A stretch of DNA of 15,109 bases from JBOGWP01 sp050693875 (lineage in GTDB: Bacteria > Actinomycetota > CADDZG01 > JAHWKV01 > JBOGWP01). The DNA is taken from NCBI GenBank assembly GCA_050693875.1, contig JBOGWP010000041.1:1-15109 (forward strand), read 5' to 3'. Below are positions 6,303 to 14,062 of this stretch, piece after piece (the first letter of the stretch is position 1; every line of letters starts with the position of its first letter). The position numbers and the translations under genes are program-made. The notes beneath the pieces are model-generated. The model was given only the letters and a program-made list of their open reading frames with translations. It had not been told where the DNA came from and ran no database searches.

Positions 6303-6518
6303 TTAGCTCGCGGGCAGCCGCCGCTTGCCGTACTTCTGCTGGAACCGCTCGACGCGCCCGCCGGTGTCTACCAGCTTCTGCTTGCCGGTGTAGAAGGGGT
6401 GGCAGTTCGAGCAGATCTCCACTCGCAGATCGGACTTCGTGGAGCGGGTCTCGAAGGTGTTGCCGCACGAGCAGTGCACGACGGCCCGCTGATAGGTGGG
6501 GTGGATTCCTTCCTTCAT
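6303..6518 (-). CDS. rpmE: 50S ribosomal protein L31 (zinc-binding type)
   Basis: 71 aa, of normal length. Cys16, Cys18, Cys36 and Cys39 (CSC ... CSNC) form the zinc site of the C+ type L31; the conserved HPFYTGKQK block starts at His40. The start is set by GGAGG at 6528-6524 with 5-nt spacing to ATG 6518, although the frame stays open further upstream. It sits between a two-TM protein gene (71-nt gap) and DUF1385 (7-nt gap). The C+ form usually implies growth under zinc sufficiency; no C- paralogue is in this window. Confidence 0.96.
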   Translation of the reverse strand: MKEGIHPTYQRAVVHCSCGNTFETRSTKSDLRVEICSNCHPFYTGKQKLVDTGGRVERFQQKYGKRRLPAS

Positions 6519-6589
6519 CTCATCCTCCAGGTCGGATCGAGGGTAGCACGAGTCCGGATTGATCCAGCCGAGCGGGTCCCTCCGCCGGA

Positions 6590-7003
6590 TCAGGTTCCTC
6601 CAGATGGTCGGCCGGCCTGGCGAACCCCGAGGGGCTCCCGCCGCCGCGCCTGGGTAAGATGCCACACGAAGACCGGAGCGCCGACGAGCGCGGTCACACC
6701 GCCCCGGACGGTCCGCTCGATCCCTCCGAGGCGGGCCCGCTCGATCGAATCATCACGAATGCGCTCGCGCTCTGCCGCCGACAGGTTGTCCGCAGGCGCG
6801 CCGGAGGGGTCCCGCGGCGGCGCCGTCTCGAGGTACCGCACCTCCGAGGAGAGCTTGGGGAGCACCGCCACGACCGCCCCGTTCAGCATCCCGACGATCC
6901 CGACGAGCGTGATCGCGAGGCCGACCGTGGCGGCCAGGTAGTAGTAGACCAGGGGGATCCACCGGCCCCTGGCGGGATCCTCTCGTCCGGCTTCCTCGGG
7001 CAT
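6590..7003 (-). CDS. Hypothetical two-TM membrane protein
   Basis: 137 aa from ATG 7003. The product has a short acidic N-terminus, a long hydrophobic segment (about 16-49, beginning WIPLVYYYLAATVGLAITLV), a charged loop with a helical AERERIRDDSIERA stretch (77-90), a second hydrophobic segment (about 99-117, GGVTALVGAPVFVWHL) and a basic C-terminus. It loosely resembles DUF5671-type small membrane proteins, but I cannot assign it firmly. The start was chosen for GGAGG at 7013-7009 with 5-nt spacing; in-frame ATG 7030 and 7075 lack a Shine-Dalgarno. It lies between the zinc-ribbon protein gene (95-nt gap) and rpmE. Confidence 0.7.
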   Translation of the reverse strand: MPEEAGREDPARGRWIPLVYYYLAATVGLAITLVGIVGMLNGAVVAVLPKLSSEVRYLETAPPRDPSGAPADNLSAAERERIRDDSIERARLGGIERTVRGGVTALVGAPVFVWHLTQARRREPLGVRQAGRPSGGT

Positions 7004-7008
7004 CGTCG

Positions 7009-7013
7009 CCTCC
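7009..7013 (-). promoter_or_regulatory. Shine-Dalgarno deciding the start at 7003
   Basis: GGAGG on the minus strand, 5 nt before ATG 7003. The two longer in-frame starts (7030, 7075) have none, so the shorter 137-aa product is preferred. Confidence 0.7.
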
Positions 7014-7098
7014 AGCTTGGTTTCCTTCATCGTCGCGTACCGGGGTGCCCGAGCAGCCGCCCGGGAGGGCAGCAAGATTGCGTACTCCGCTCGCTCGG

Positions 7099-7527
7099 CT
7101 ACTCCCCTGTCGGGGCGTCGGCTCGGTGCGCGCTGGTATCGGTGGCGGTCGCGCCGATGGGCGGCGGACGCTCAGCCTCGGCCGAAGGCGCCTGGGCCGC
7201 CTCCAAGCCTGCGGTGACCGCGAGCGGCGGCAAGGCGAGCTCGAGGTGGCGGCACACCGGACAGGTGTGGACCTCGATGGGGACGCCGCCCTCGACCTCG
7301 GCCGGCTCGGCGAAGAGCAGTTGCCAGCCGTCGGCCGACATCGCGACCGGCAGCCGGTCGACCCCAACGAGCAGCATCCACGACTTGCAGCTGGGGCAGC
7401 GCCGCGACATCTGCGACATCGCCCGTTCGGTTCTCGCACCGTAGGCCCGGGCCGCGCGCGCCATGATGAGCAAGGTTCCCACCAGGGCCCCGGCGACGAG
7501 GACGACGAACAGGATCTGCGCGGCCAC
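7099..7527 (-). CDS. Membrane-anchored zinc-ribbon-like hypothetical protein
   Basis: 142 aa. One N-terminal TM helix (about 3-24, ILFVVLVAGALVGTLLIM) is followed by a basic stretch and two Cys pairs, CPSC (44-47) and CPVC (89-92), about 41 residues apart, which could chelate one zinc or form a redox site. The intervening segment is beta-like (MLLVGVDRLPVAMSADGWQL) and the last 35 residues are Ala/Pro-rich and disordered. The positive-inside pattern suggests that the Cys domain is cytoplasmic. The start is GTG 7527, 10 nt after the rho stop, so it is probably co-transcribed with rho. I do not recognise the family. It is not a second L31. Confidence 0.7.
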   Translation of the reverse strand: MAAQILFVVLVAGALVGTLLIMARAARAYGARTERAMSQMSRRCPSCKSWMLLVGVDRLPVAMSADGWQLLFAEPAEVEGGVPIEVHTCPVCRHLELALPPLAVTAGLEAAQAPSAEAERPPPIGATATDTSAHRADAPTGE

Positions 7528-7537
7528 CGGTCCGGCC

Positions 7538-9301
7538 TCAGTCGCCGACCGGGACCTTCTGAACCTCGCGGAGGAACTGGTCGTTGCCCTTGGTCTGGCG
7601 CATCTTGTCGATGAGCAGCTCCAGGCCCGCTACTCCCTCCAGCGCATGGAGGACGCGGCGCAGCTTCCAGGTGAGCGCGAGCTCGTCCGGCGTGAGGAGC
7701 AGCTCCTCCTTCCGGGTGCCGGACGCCTCGATGTCGAGCGCCGGGAAGACCCGCTTCTCCGACGCCCGGCGGTCGAGCCGCAGCTCCCAGTTCCCGGTTC
7801 CCTTGAACTCCTCGAAGATGACCTCGTCCATCCGCGAACCCGTCTCGACCAGTGCGGTGGCGATGACGGTCAGGCTTCCGCCCTCCTCGATGTTCCGGGC
7901 CGCCCCGAAGAACCTCTTGGGCGGGTACAGGGCGGTGGAGTCGACGCCGCCGGAGAGGATCCGCCCCGACGCCGGCGTTGCGAGGTTGTACGCACGGGAG
8001 AGGCGCGTGATCCCGTCGAGCAGGATGACGACGTCCTTGCCGAGCTCGACCAGCCGCTTGGCCCGGTCGAGCGTGAGCTCGGTGACCTGGATGTGATCGT
8101 CCGAGGGCCGGTCGAAGGTGGAGTAGACGATCTCCCCGTTCACCGACCGCTGCATGTCGGTGACCTCCTCGGGCCGCTCGTCGACGAGCAGCACGATCAG
8201 GTGGCACTCCGGATTGTTGGTCGTGATCGAGTTGGCGATCTGCTTCATGATCGTCGTCTTGCCCGCCTTCGGCGGCGAAACGATCATTCCTCGCTGCCCC
8301 TTCCCGATCGGGGCGATCAGATCGACGATGCGCTGCGTGATGTCGTTGGGCCGCTCCTTGAGCTCCATCCGCAGGCGCTGCATCGGGTAGAGCGGGGTGA
8401 GGCGCTCGAACCACGGCCGGCCGACGATCTCGTCGGGGGCCATCTGGTTGATGGAGTCGATGCGGACCAGCGCCTGGTACTTCTCGCCCTCCTTCGGACG
8501 CCGCACCGCGCCGACGATCTCGTCGCCGCGTCGAAGCTGGAAGCGCCGGACCTGGGACAGCGACACGTACACGTCCTCCTGCCCGGGTAGGTGGCCGCTC
8601 GTCCGAACGAACCCGTAGCCCTCGGGCAGGATGTCGAGAATGCCCTGCCGGACCTCGAGGTCGGTGGTGTCCTCCGGCTCGTAGTACGTGCGGGGACGCT
8701 CGTTGCGGTCGTTGCGGTCTCCCCCGCGATCACCTCGCTCGCGGCGGCGTCGCCGGCGCCCGCGATCACGGTAGCCGTCGAAGTCGCGCCGCCCGTCCTG
8801 GCGGCCCTCGCCGCCGGCATCTCCGGTTCCCCCCTCGGAGGGTGCCTGGGCCGGAGGGGTCGAGGCCTCGGTGCCGGCAGCGGAGCCACCCCCCTCGCCG
8901 GAGCCGGCCTGCGAGGGCGAGGGGGCGGCGGCCTGGGTCCGGTCCGGAGCGCCGTTCGTGGTCGGCTCCTGCCCCCCGGCCGTCGCGTCGGAGGGTGCGG
9001 ATTCCGACCGAGCGTCGACTGGGGAAGACGCGGAGCTGGAGGGTGGGAACGCATTTTCTGCAACGGTCGGCGACCGAGCGGCAGACGGCGCGGAGGTCTC
9101 GCCCATCGAGGGCGACTCGCCGGTGTCACGACCCCCCGGGGACCCGTTCGATTCCTGCACCTTGCGCTGAATCGCCTCGATCAAGTCGGCCTTCTTGAGC
9201 TTGCGCGCGTCACGGACACCGACCTGCTCGGCGATGGCCTGTAGCTCCGCGACCCGCTTCGCGGCCAGAATTCCTCGTTCCGCGGCATGCCCGTCCGTCA
9301 T
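7538..9301 (-). CDS. rho: Transcription termination factor Rho with long disordered insertion
   Basis: A 587-aa hexameric RNA-dependent ATPase/helicase that terminates transcription. In order: Rho_N SAP-like helices (about 10-48); a Ser/Pro/Ala/Gly low-complexity region (about 50-165); an Arg/Asp/Gly-rich stretch (about 168-205, RGRRRRRRERGDRGG); the cold-shock-like primary RNA-binding domain (about 209-285, GILDILPEGYGFVR); and a RecA-like motor with Walker A around 343-350 (PPKAGKTT) and Walker B VVILLDG (424-430). The insertion before the RNA-binding domain is typical of actinobacterial Rho, where it adds RNA binding; its low complexity could also promote condensates. The start is fixed by an extended Shine-Dalgarno; an upstream in-frame ATG at 9343 is rejected. 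A 120-nt gap separates it from the 2PGK gene and may hold its own promoter. Confidence 0.97.
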   Translation of the reverse strand: MTDGHAAERGILAAKRVAELQAIAEQVGVRDARKLKKADLIEAIQRKVQESNGSPGGRDTGESPSMGETSAPSAARSPTVAENAFPPSSSASSPVDARSESAPSDATAGGQEPTTNGAPDRTQAAAPSPSQAGSGEGGGSAAGTEASTPPAQAPSEGGTGDAGGEGRQDGRRDFDGYRDRGRRRRRRERGDRGGDRNDRNERPRTYYEPEDTTDLEVRQGILDILPEGYGFVRTSGHLPGQEDVYVSLSQVRRFQLRRGDEIVGAVRRPKEGEKYQALVRIDSINQMAPDEIVGRPWFERLTPLYPMQRLRMELKERPNDITQRIVDLIAPIGKGQRGMIVSPPKAGKTTIMKQIANSITTNNPECHLIVLLVDERPEEVTDMQRSVNGEIVYSTFDRPSDDHIQVTELTLDRAKRLVELGKDVVILLDGITRLSRAYNLATPASGRILSGGVDSTALYPPKRFFGAARNIEEGGSLTVIATALVETGSRMDEVIFEEFKGTGNWELRLDRRASEKRVFPALDIEASGTRKEELLLTPDELALTWKLRRVLHALEGVAGLELLIDKMRQTKGNDQFLREVQKVPVGD

Positions 9302-9303
9302 GG

Positions 9304-9312
9304 TCACCTCCT
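9304..9312 (-). promoter_or_regulatory. Extended Shine-Dalgarno of rho
   Basis: AGGAGGTGA on the minus strand, a 9-nt complement to the usual 16S 3' end, just ahead of ATG 9301. It decides the rho start against ATG 9343 and predicts strong translation. Confidence 0.85.
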
Positions 9313-9421
9313 CTCGATCGGGATGCCGTTGACCGGGATCCACATGGCCCCGGCCCCCCGGCCTCCCTCATCCCCCGGCACAACCCCTCGAGCCCGCACC
9401 GGTATTCGTGGGATTGCGCTG

Positions 9422-10450
9422 CTACCTTCTCCTCGACCCGAGCGCCTCCCAGCGCTTCACGCGCGACCTCGGCTTCCTGGCGACGAACTCGCCCTCGTCC
9501 GTAAGCTCAAACGAGGGCGGCACCTGGGATTCGATGTCGCCGCGCGCCTCCGCCTTCTCGAGCGCCTTTGCCACGACAATCCCGGCAATCTCCTGCAGGG
9601 CGGAGTCGAGGTCTGAGAGCTCCAGGACCGGAACGCCGCGCTCCTGCGCGAGCAGCCGGATGTACGACTGGATGGAACGAATCTTATCGAATCCTGAGAG
9701 GTAGCGGTCGCGGGGACGCCGGGAAGGGGCGTCGAAGCTCCGCCGCTCGAAGTTGCTGCGGTGCAGATCCTCGTCCGAGAGGGTGATCACGACCGGCACC
9801 AGGATGGCCTCCTCGAACTCCTTGTCCCAGCCTTCGAGGAAGCCGGGCACGACATGGGCGCCCTCGACGATTATGTCGGTCCCCTCCTCGAGCGCCCGGG
9901 CAATCAGCGCCTTGATGCCCACCGAGACGGCGGAGACCTGCTCCTGGAAGCCGAGGATGAGCTGGTCGACCGAGGCCGGAAGCGGGACCCGGAGAGCCTC
10001 GTCGGCCTGGAACGACGAGACGTAGAGCGCCGGCATGAGCTGCTGCGAGAAGGCCGCCCGCAGCACCTCGCGGATGGCGTCGGTCGAGATCACCCGGGTG
10101 ATCCCGAGGCGGGCGGCCAGCTGCGTGGCGATCGTGGACTTCCCGACTCCGGTGGCGCCCCCCAGCATGATGACCAGCGGTACGTCGAGCTCCTCGACCG
10201 CCTGCCACTTCAGGTACTGGGCGGCGTAGCGCTGGTCGATCCCTGCAAGCACGGACGCACACAGGTCGCGCAGGTCCTTCCTGCTGATCCCATCCCGGCG
10301 CTTCTCGGTCAGAATCCGTTCGATCCGCTCGGCCGCCTCGAAGGCCTGGGTCGGGCTGAGTCCGGCCGCCATGATCGATGACGCCATCAGCCCCTTCGAG
10401 TAGGGAAGCCCCTGCCCGGCGACCGTGATGTGAGCGGGACGGCGACGCAT
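9422..10450 (-). CDS. 2-Phosphoglycerate kinase (cDPG pathway, step 1)
   Basis: 342 aa from ATG 10450 (343 if GTG 10453, which overlaps the cpgS stop as GTGA). The family phosphorylates 2-phosphoglycerate with ATP to 2,3-bisphosphoglycerate. An N-terminal ATP-cone-like helical domain (about 8-80, LPYSKGLMASSIMAAGLSP) is followed by a P-loop kinase domain with Walker A GGATGVGKS (about 97-105), STDAIREVL (about 122-130) and EGAHVVPG (about 196-203). This ATP-cone plus P-loop layout is that of archaeal 2-phosphoglycerate kinase. The neighbour is cyclic 2,3-diphosphoglycerate synthetase with overlapping stop and start, which gives pathway support. The C-terminus is basic. Family members of unknown substrate exist, so substrate identity rests on homology and context. 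Confidence 0.85.
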   Translation of the reverse strand: MRRRPAHITVAGQGLPYSKGLMASSIMAAGLSPTQAFEAAERIERILTEKRRDGISRKDLRDLCASVLAGIDQRYAAQYLKWQAVEELDVPLVIMLGGATGVGKSTIATQLAARLGITRVISTDAIREVLRAAFSQQLMPALYVSSFQADEALRVPLPASVDQLILGFQEQVSAVSVGIKALIARALEEGTDIIVEGAHVVPGFLEGWDKEFEEAILVPVVITLSDEDLHRSNFERRSFDAPSRRPRDRYLSGFDKIRSIQSYIRLLAQERGVPVLELSDLDSALQEIAGIVVAKALEKAEARGDIESQVPPSFELTDEGEFVARKPRSRVKRWEALGSRRR

Positions 10451-11814
10451 CACCGCGAGTCCCGCGCGTCGCGCCCGGCGTCGAATCGCTCGTTCGCGAG
10501 GTCGGCGACCGCCTCGAAGCGGGCCTCGAGCGGCTCGTCGTCACCGACGACCCATGGGCGGTTGTCCACGTAGGCCACCGAGATGCCCCGGTCGAGGCCG
10601 AAGCGGGTGACCACGTCGACCGCGGCCGCCTTCAGCTCGACGAGGATGACGTCCGCGCCGGCGGCACGGTCGAGATCGCGCCGGAGCCGCTCGCGGTTCG
10701 CGAGGGCATGGCTGATGCCGACGACCTCGGCGCCGTGCTCCGTCTCGAGATGACGCGCCAACACGTCACCTGCCGCTTTGGGGGCTGTGGTCGCCAACCA
10801 GATTCTCTTTCCGGTGATGTCGTCCAGCGGATGAGGGCGAAAGACTGTCCGGGCTACCCTTGCCTGAGTGAGAGGCCGGCTGCGGAGACAATCCTCGACC
10901 GCAGCCAGATGGTCCGGTGGGATGGAGTCCTCGCACATTGTAAGCACGACCAGATCGGCGAGCAACAGACGATAGAGACCGAAATACCCCCGGAGATGGC
11001 CGGGATCGATCCCCGCGTTCACCACGAGGATGCCGGCGTCGAAGTGCGCCGGTGGGATTGCGGCGCCGCTCCCCTCGAGCACCAGCATTCCCGGAGCGAG
11101 CTCTGATGCCCGCTCCAGGGCGAGGTCGTAGTTGCTGAACGAGGTCGCCCCGGCGAGCCCTCCACCCGCCCGCCACGCGCCGACCGTGGGAACCCGGGCC
11201 ATGAGCGCGTCCTCGATGTAGTCGCTCGCTGCGTGGCGCCCCTCCGACACCCATTGCATCAGGACCTCCGGCTCGAGTGCGTCCTTGCCGTCGATAACCT
11301 CGGGTTCGGGAGGGCCGCCCCGGCCCATCGCCACGACGACCGGACGCCGGCCGGCATCGCGGTAGTTCCTGGCGATCGCCCCTCCGATCGCGGTCTTGCC
11401 GGTCCGCTTCCCCGTACCGATCACCCCCACCGACGGAACCGGCGGTCGAAGCCGCCGGTCCGGGGGCGTGAAGGTGAAATCGGCTCCCTGATAGGCCGCG
11501 CCCTTCCAGAGGGCGACCGAGGCCAGGCGGCAGCGGGCCACGTAGCCGAGCACGGGCTCGTCGGAGAGGTCGATCACCCTGCCCGCCCCGGTCCGGTCGA
11601 TGGCGGCGGCGAGGTCGGCTTCGGGGTCCTCGGCGCGCTCGGCGTCGACCCCGAGCCCCGAGAGCTCGTCGCTCACCTGGCCGAGCTTCTCCCCGCCGCC
11701 GACGAACAGGGCCAGCACCGGATCTTCGCCCCGGTCCCGCAGCGCCCGCAGGGCGCGGGCGATCACCGGCGGGTAGTGCTCACCGTCGACGAGGGCGATC
11801 ACCGGCTCCCCCAC
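10450..11814 (-). CDS. cpgS: Cyclic 2,3-diphosphoglycerate synthetase (cDPG pathway, step 2)
   Basis: 454 aa, close to the size of the methanogen enzyme (about 460). The family uses ATP to form the intramolecular phosphoanhydride of 2,3-bisphosphoglycerate, giving cyclic 2,3-diphosphoglycerate. Visible are the N-terminal VDGEHYPPV (9-17), a GD-rich Rossmann-like half (about 1-120), the P-loop GTGKRTGKT (133-141), AMGRGGPPEPEVID (about 161-174), EGSGAAIPPAHFD and the conserved AGIDPGHLRGYFGLYR block. No TM segments are present. The start is GTG 11814, immediately after the debranching-enzyme stop and preceded by GGAGG at 5-nt spacing. It overlaps the 2-phosphoglycerate kinase gene, so the two steps are translationally coupled. 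In archaea cDPG is a thermolyte; the bacterial role is unproven. Confidence 0.88.
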   Translation of the reverse strand: MGEPVIALVDGEHYPPVIARALRALRDRGEDPVLALFVGGGEKLGQVSDELSGLGVDAERAEDPEADLAAAIDRTGAGRVIDLSDEPVLGYVARCRLASVALWKGAAYQGADFTFTPPDRRLRPPVPSVGVIGTGKRTGKTAIGGAIARNYRDAGRRPVVVAMGRGGPPEPEVIDGKDALEPEVLMQWVSEGRHAASDYIEDALMARVPTVGAWRAGGGLAGATSFSNYDLALERASELAPGMLVLEGSGAAIPPAHFDAGILVVNAGIDPGHLRGYFGLYRLLLADLVVLTMCEDSIPPDHLAAVEDCLRSRPLTQARVARTVFRPHPLDDITGKRIWLATTAPKAAGDVLARHLETEHGAEVVGISHALANRERLRRDLDRAAGADVILVELKAAAVDVVTRFGLDRGISVAYVDNRPWVVGDDEPLEARFEAVADLANERFDAGRDARDSR

Positions 11815-14043
11815 CTACTCCTCCATCACCACGCGGATTTTGCCCTCCTTGGAGAGCAGCGAGAAGGTCGTGACGTCCTGCTCGCGGGTGAACATCAGCG
11901 AGAGGCGGGAGCGGCCGATCCGGAGGTTGCGAAGCTCGACCGTCTGCAGCCACGGGGGGAGGATCGGCTGGTTGACCGTGACGACGTTCTGGTCGGCGCG
12001 GGCCGAGAGGCCGAGCATCGCCTGCAGCAGCAGGAACGGTGAGGCGGCCGCCCAGGCCTGCGGCGAGCACGCCACAGGGTAGGCAACCGGATTGGTGGGC
12101 GTCCGGCGCGTGAATCCGCAGAAGAGCTCGGGCAGCCGGTAGTACTCCATGTGCATGGCGGTGTCGAACAGGGCGGTGGCCACGCGGCTCGTCGCCTTCG
12201 CATTGCCGTAGCGCTTGAGCCCGGCGGCGATGAAGGCGTTGTCGTGCGGCCAGATGGAGCCGTTGTGATAGCTCATCGGGTTGTACGCCACCGCGCCCTT
12301 CGACATGGTGCGGATCCCCCACCCGCTGAACATGTCCGGGGCGAGCAGCCGCTTCGCCATCACCTCGGCCTTTGCCGGCTCGATCAGGTCGCAGTACAGC
12401 CCATGGGCGGGATTCGAGGTGACCGTCTCGACCGGCCGCTTCTCGCCGTCGAGGGCCAGCGCGAAGTACTGCTCGTGGTCGACCCAGAAATCGCGGTCGA
12501 ACGCGGCCTTCAGCTCGCCGGCCTCCTTCTGCAGCGCGGCCGCGCGGTCCGGCTCACCCAGCGCCTCGTAGATCTCCGCCATGCGGCGCTTCGCCATGTA
12601 CACGTAGGCCTGCACCTCCGCGAGCGCGATCGGCCCCGGCGCCAGCGTGCCGTCGGCGTGGACGATGGAGTTCCCCGAGTCTTTCCACCCCTGGTTCTTG
12701 AGTCCGCGCGGGGAGCGCCGCAGATACTCGACGTAGCCGTCGCCGTCGGCGTCGCCGTAGCGATCGATCCATTCGAGGGCGCGGTCGAAGGTCGGGCGCA
12801 GGTCCAGGATGGTCTCCAGGTCGTGGGTCCACCGCCAGTAGGCCGCGGCCAGCATGAGGTAGAGGGGGGTGGCGTCGACGGTGCCGAAGTACGGGGTGTG
12901 GGGGACGTAGCGCGCGTTGGCGAGCTCTCCCTGGCGGATCTCGTGGAGGATCTTGCCCGGCTCCTCGTCGCGCCAAGGATCGACCTGCTCGCCCTGGAGC
13001 CCCCCGAGCAGCCGCAGGGTCTGGCGGGCGGGCTCGGGGTTGATCATCAGGATCTCGTAGGAGGTGAGGATCGAGTCGCGCCCGAAGGGGGCGACATACC
13101 AGGGAATCCCGGCGGCCATGATCTGGCCGTCGTAGATGGTGGTGAGGAGCGCCCGCAAGTCGCGGACGCCGCGCTGGAGCAGGGCGTCGAACAGCTCGTT
13201 GTTCGTCTTGATCTGCGTGCAGCCCCGCTCCCACTCCTGGTAGGAGCGGCGGGTGCGCGCCACCGCGGTCTCGAAGTCGAGCGGCTCGCGCCGGTCGGCA
13301 CCCACGATCGGCTCGAACGTGATCGACAGCATCCGGGTCTGGTGCGGGCCGAGGAGCAGCTCGAAGCGAAGCCGCACGAACCCCCCCTCGACGCTCGCCT
13401 CGGCCGGCTCCTCGCCCAGCCGCACCCACATCTGGCGAAAGACATTGTCGGTCCCGGCGTAGCCGAACTTCACGATCGAGCCCTCGATCTTCGGGGTCAG
13501 CATCGTGCCGCGGTGCTCCCGTCGCAGGCCGCGAACCTCGAAGATGTCGGCGAAGTCCGCCGAGAGCGAGAACTCGATCGACACCCGGACGGGCTCGGCG
13601 TGGTAGCTCTTGACCCGAAGGCGCTCGTGCACGAACCTGCCCGCCACCCGGATCCTTCGGATGTTCAGCGTCTGCTGCGGGATGGTGAGCCGGCCCTCCT
13701 CCCACACGTCCGGGTTGGTGAGGTCGACCAGCGTCATGTAGGCGCGCTCGGCCGAGGACGAGAGCAGGATCGGGATCGCGCCGTTCACCCGCATCTCGTA
13801 GTGCGAGAGGAACCGGGTGTCCTTGTAGTAGACGCCCATGCCGGCGCTGTTGGGGAACGACAGGTTGCCGTCGGGGTCGGAGAGGACGAAGGTCTCGCCC
13901 TCCTTCGTGGCCAGCAGGCGCCCGGGGACTTCGGTCATCAACGGGTCCCCTTGGGTGGGCAGCTCCCGGCCGGCCTCGGTGAGGGGCTCGTACCGCTCGC
14001 CCTCCGGACTGACAACGGTCTCGATCAGGTCCCGGCTCGTCAC
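11815..14043 (-). CDS. Bacterial/archaeal-type amylo-alpha-1,6-glucosidase (glycogen debranching enzyme)
   Basis: 742 aa from GTG 14043. The N-terminal half matches the GDE_N_bis type beta domain (about 45-240; FVLSDPDGNLSFPN, GMGVYYKDTRFLSHYEMRVN). The C-terminal half is an (alpha/alpha)6 glycosidase barrel with GIPWYVAPFGRDS (312-324), YFGTVDATPLYL (385-396), NQGWKDSGNS (450-459) and YNPMSYHNGSIWPHDN (587-602). Acidic residues in these blocks are the probable active site. It should remove alpha-1,6 branches from glycogen or related glucans in the cytosol (no signal peptide). The long in-frame extension to 14139 overlaps thrB and is rejected. It starts 19 nt after thrB and abuts cpgS with zero spacing. 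The exact glucan substrate is not determinable here. Confidence 0.88.
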   Translation of the reverse strand: MTSRDLIETVVSPEGERYEPLTEAGRELPTQGDPLMTEVPGRLLATKEGETFVLSDPDGNLSFPNSAGMGVYYKDTRFLSHYEMRVNGAIPILLSSSAERAYMTLVDLTNPDVWEEGRLTIPQQTLNIRRIRVAGRFVHERLRVKSYHAEPVRVSIEFSLSADFADIFEVRGLRREHRGTMLTPKIEGSIVKFGYAGTDNVFRQMWVRLGEEPAEASVEGGFVRLRFELLLGPHQTRMLSITFEPIVGADRREPLDFETAVARTRRSYQEWERGCTQIKTNNELFDALLQRGVRDLRALLTTIYDGQIMAAGIPWYVAPFGRDSILTSYEILMINPEPARQTLRLLGGLQGEQVDPWRDEEPGKILHEIRQGELANARYVPHTPYFGTVDATPLYLMLAAAYWRWTHDLETILDLRPTFDRALEWIDRYGDADGDGYVEYLRRSPRGLKNQGWKDSGNSIVHADGTLAPGPIALAEVQAYVYMAKRRMAEIYEALGEPDRAAALQKEAGELKAAFDRDFWVDHEQYFALALDGEKRPVETVTSNPAHGLYCDLIEPAKAEVMAKRLLAPDMFSGWGIRTMSKGAVAYNPMSYHNGSIWPHDNAFIAAGLKRYGNAKATSRVATALFDTAMHMEYYRLPELFCGFTRRTPTNPVAYPVACSPQAWAAASPFLLLQAMLGLSARADQNVVTVNQPILPPWLQTVELRNLRIGRSRLSLMFTREQDVTTFSLLSKEGKIRVVMEE
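11820..11824 (-). promoter_or_regulatory. Shine-Dalgarno fixing the GTG start of cpgS
   Basis: GGAGG on the minus strand, inside the last codons of the debranching-enzyme gene, 5 nt before GTG 11814. It supports re-initiation directly after the upstream TAG. Confidence 0.75.
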
Positions 14044-14062
14044 GCCGCCACCACCGCGCGCC

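Noticed and set aside
4121..6562. Plus-strand open frame of 813 codons
   Set aside because: It lies antisense to prmC, prfA, DUF1385 and rpmE, all firmly identified. It is a codon-position shadow of high GC, with Arg/Leu/Glu-rich, domainless translation.
6753..8414. Minus-strand open frame of 553 codons overlapping rho, the zinc-ribbon gene and the two-TM gene
   Set aside because: An alternative frame of three real genes; the translation is Arg/Pro/Ala-rich and lacks motifs.
9302..9343. N-terminal extension of Rho from ATG 9343
   Set aside because: An extended Shine-Dalgarno (AGGAGGTGA) lies directly in front of ATG 9301.
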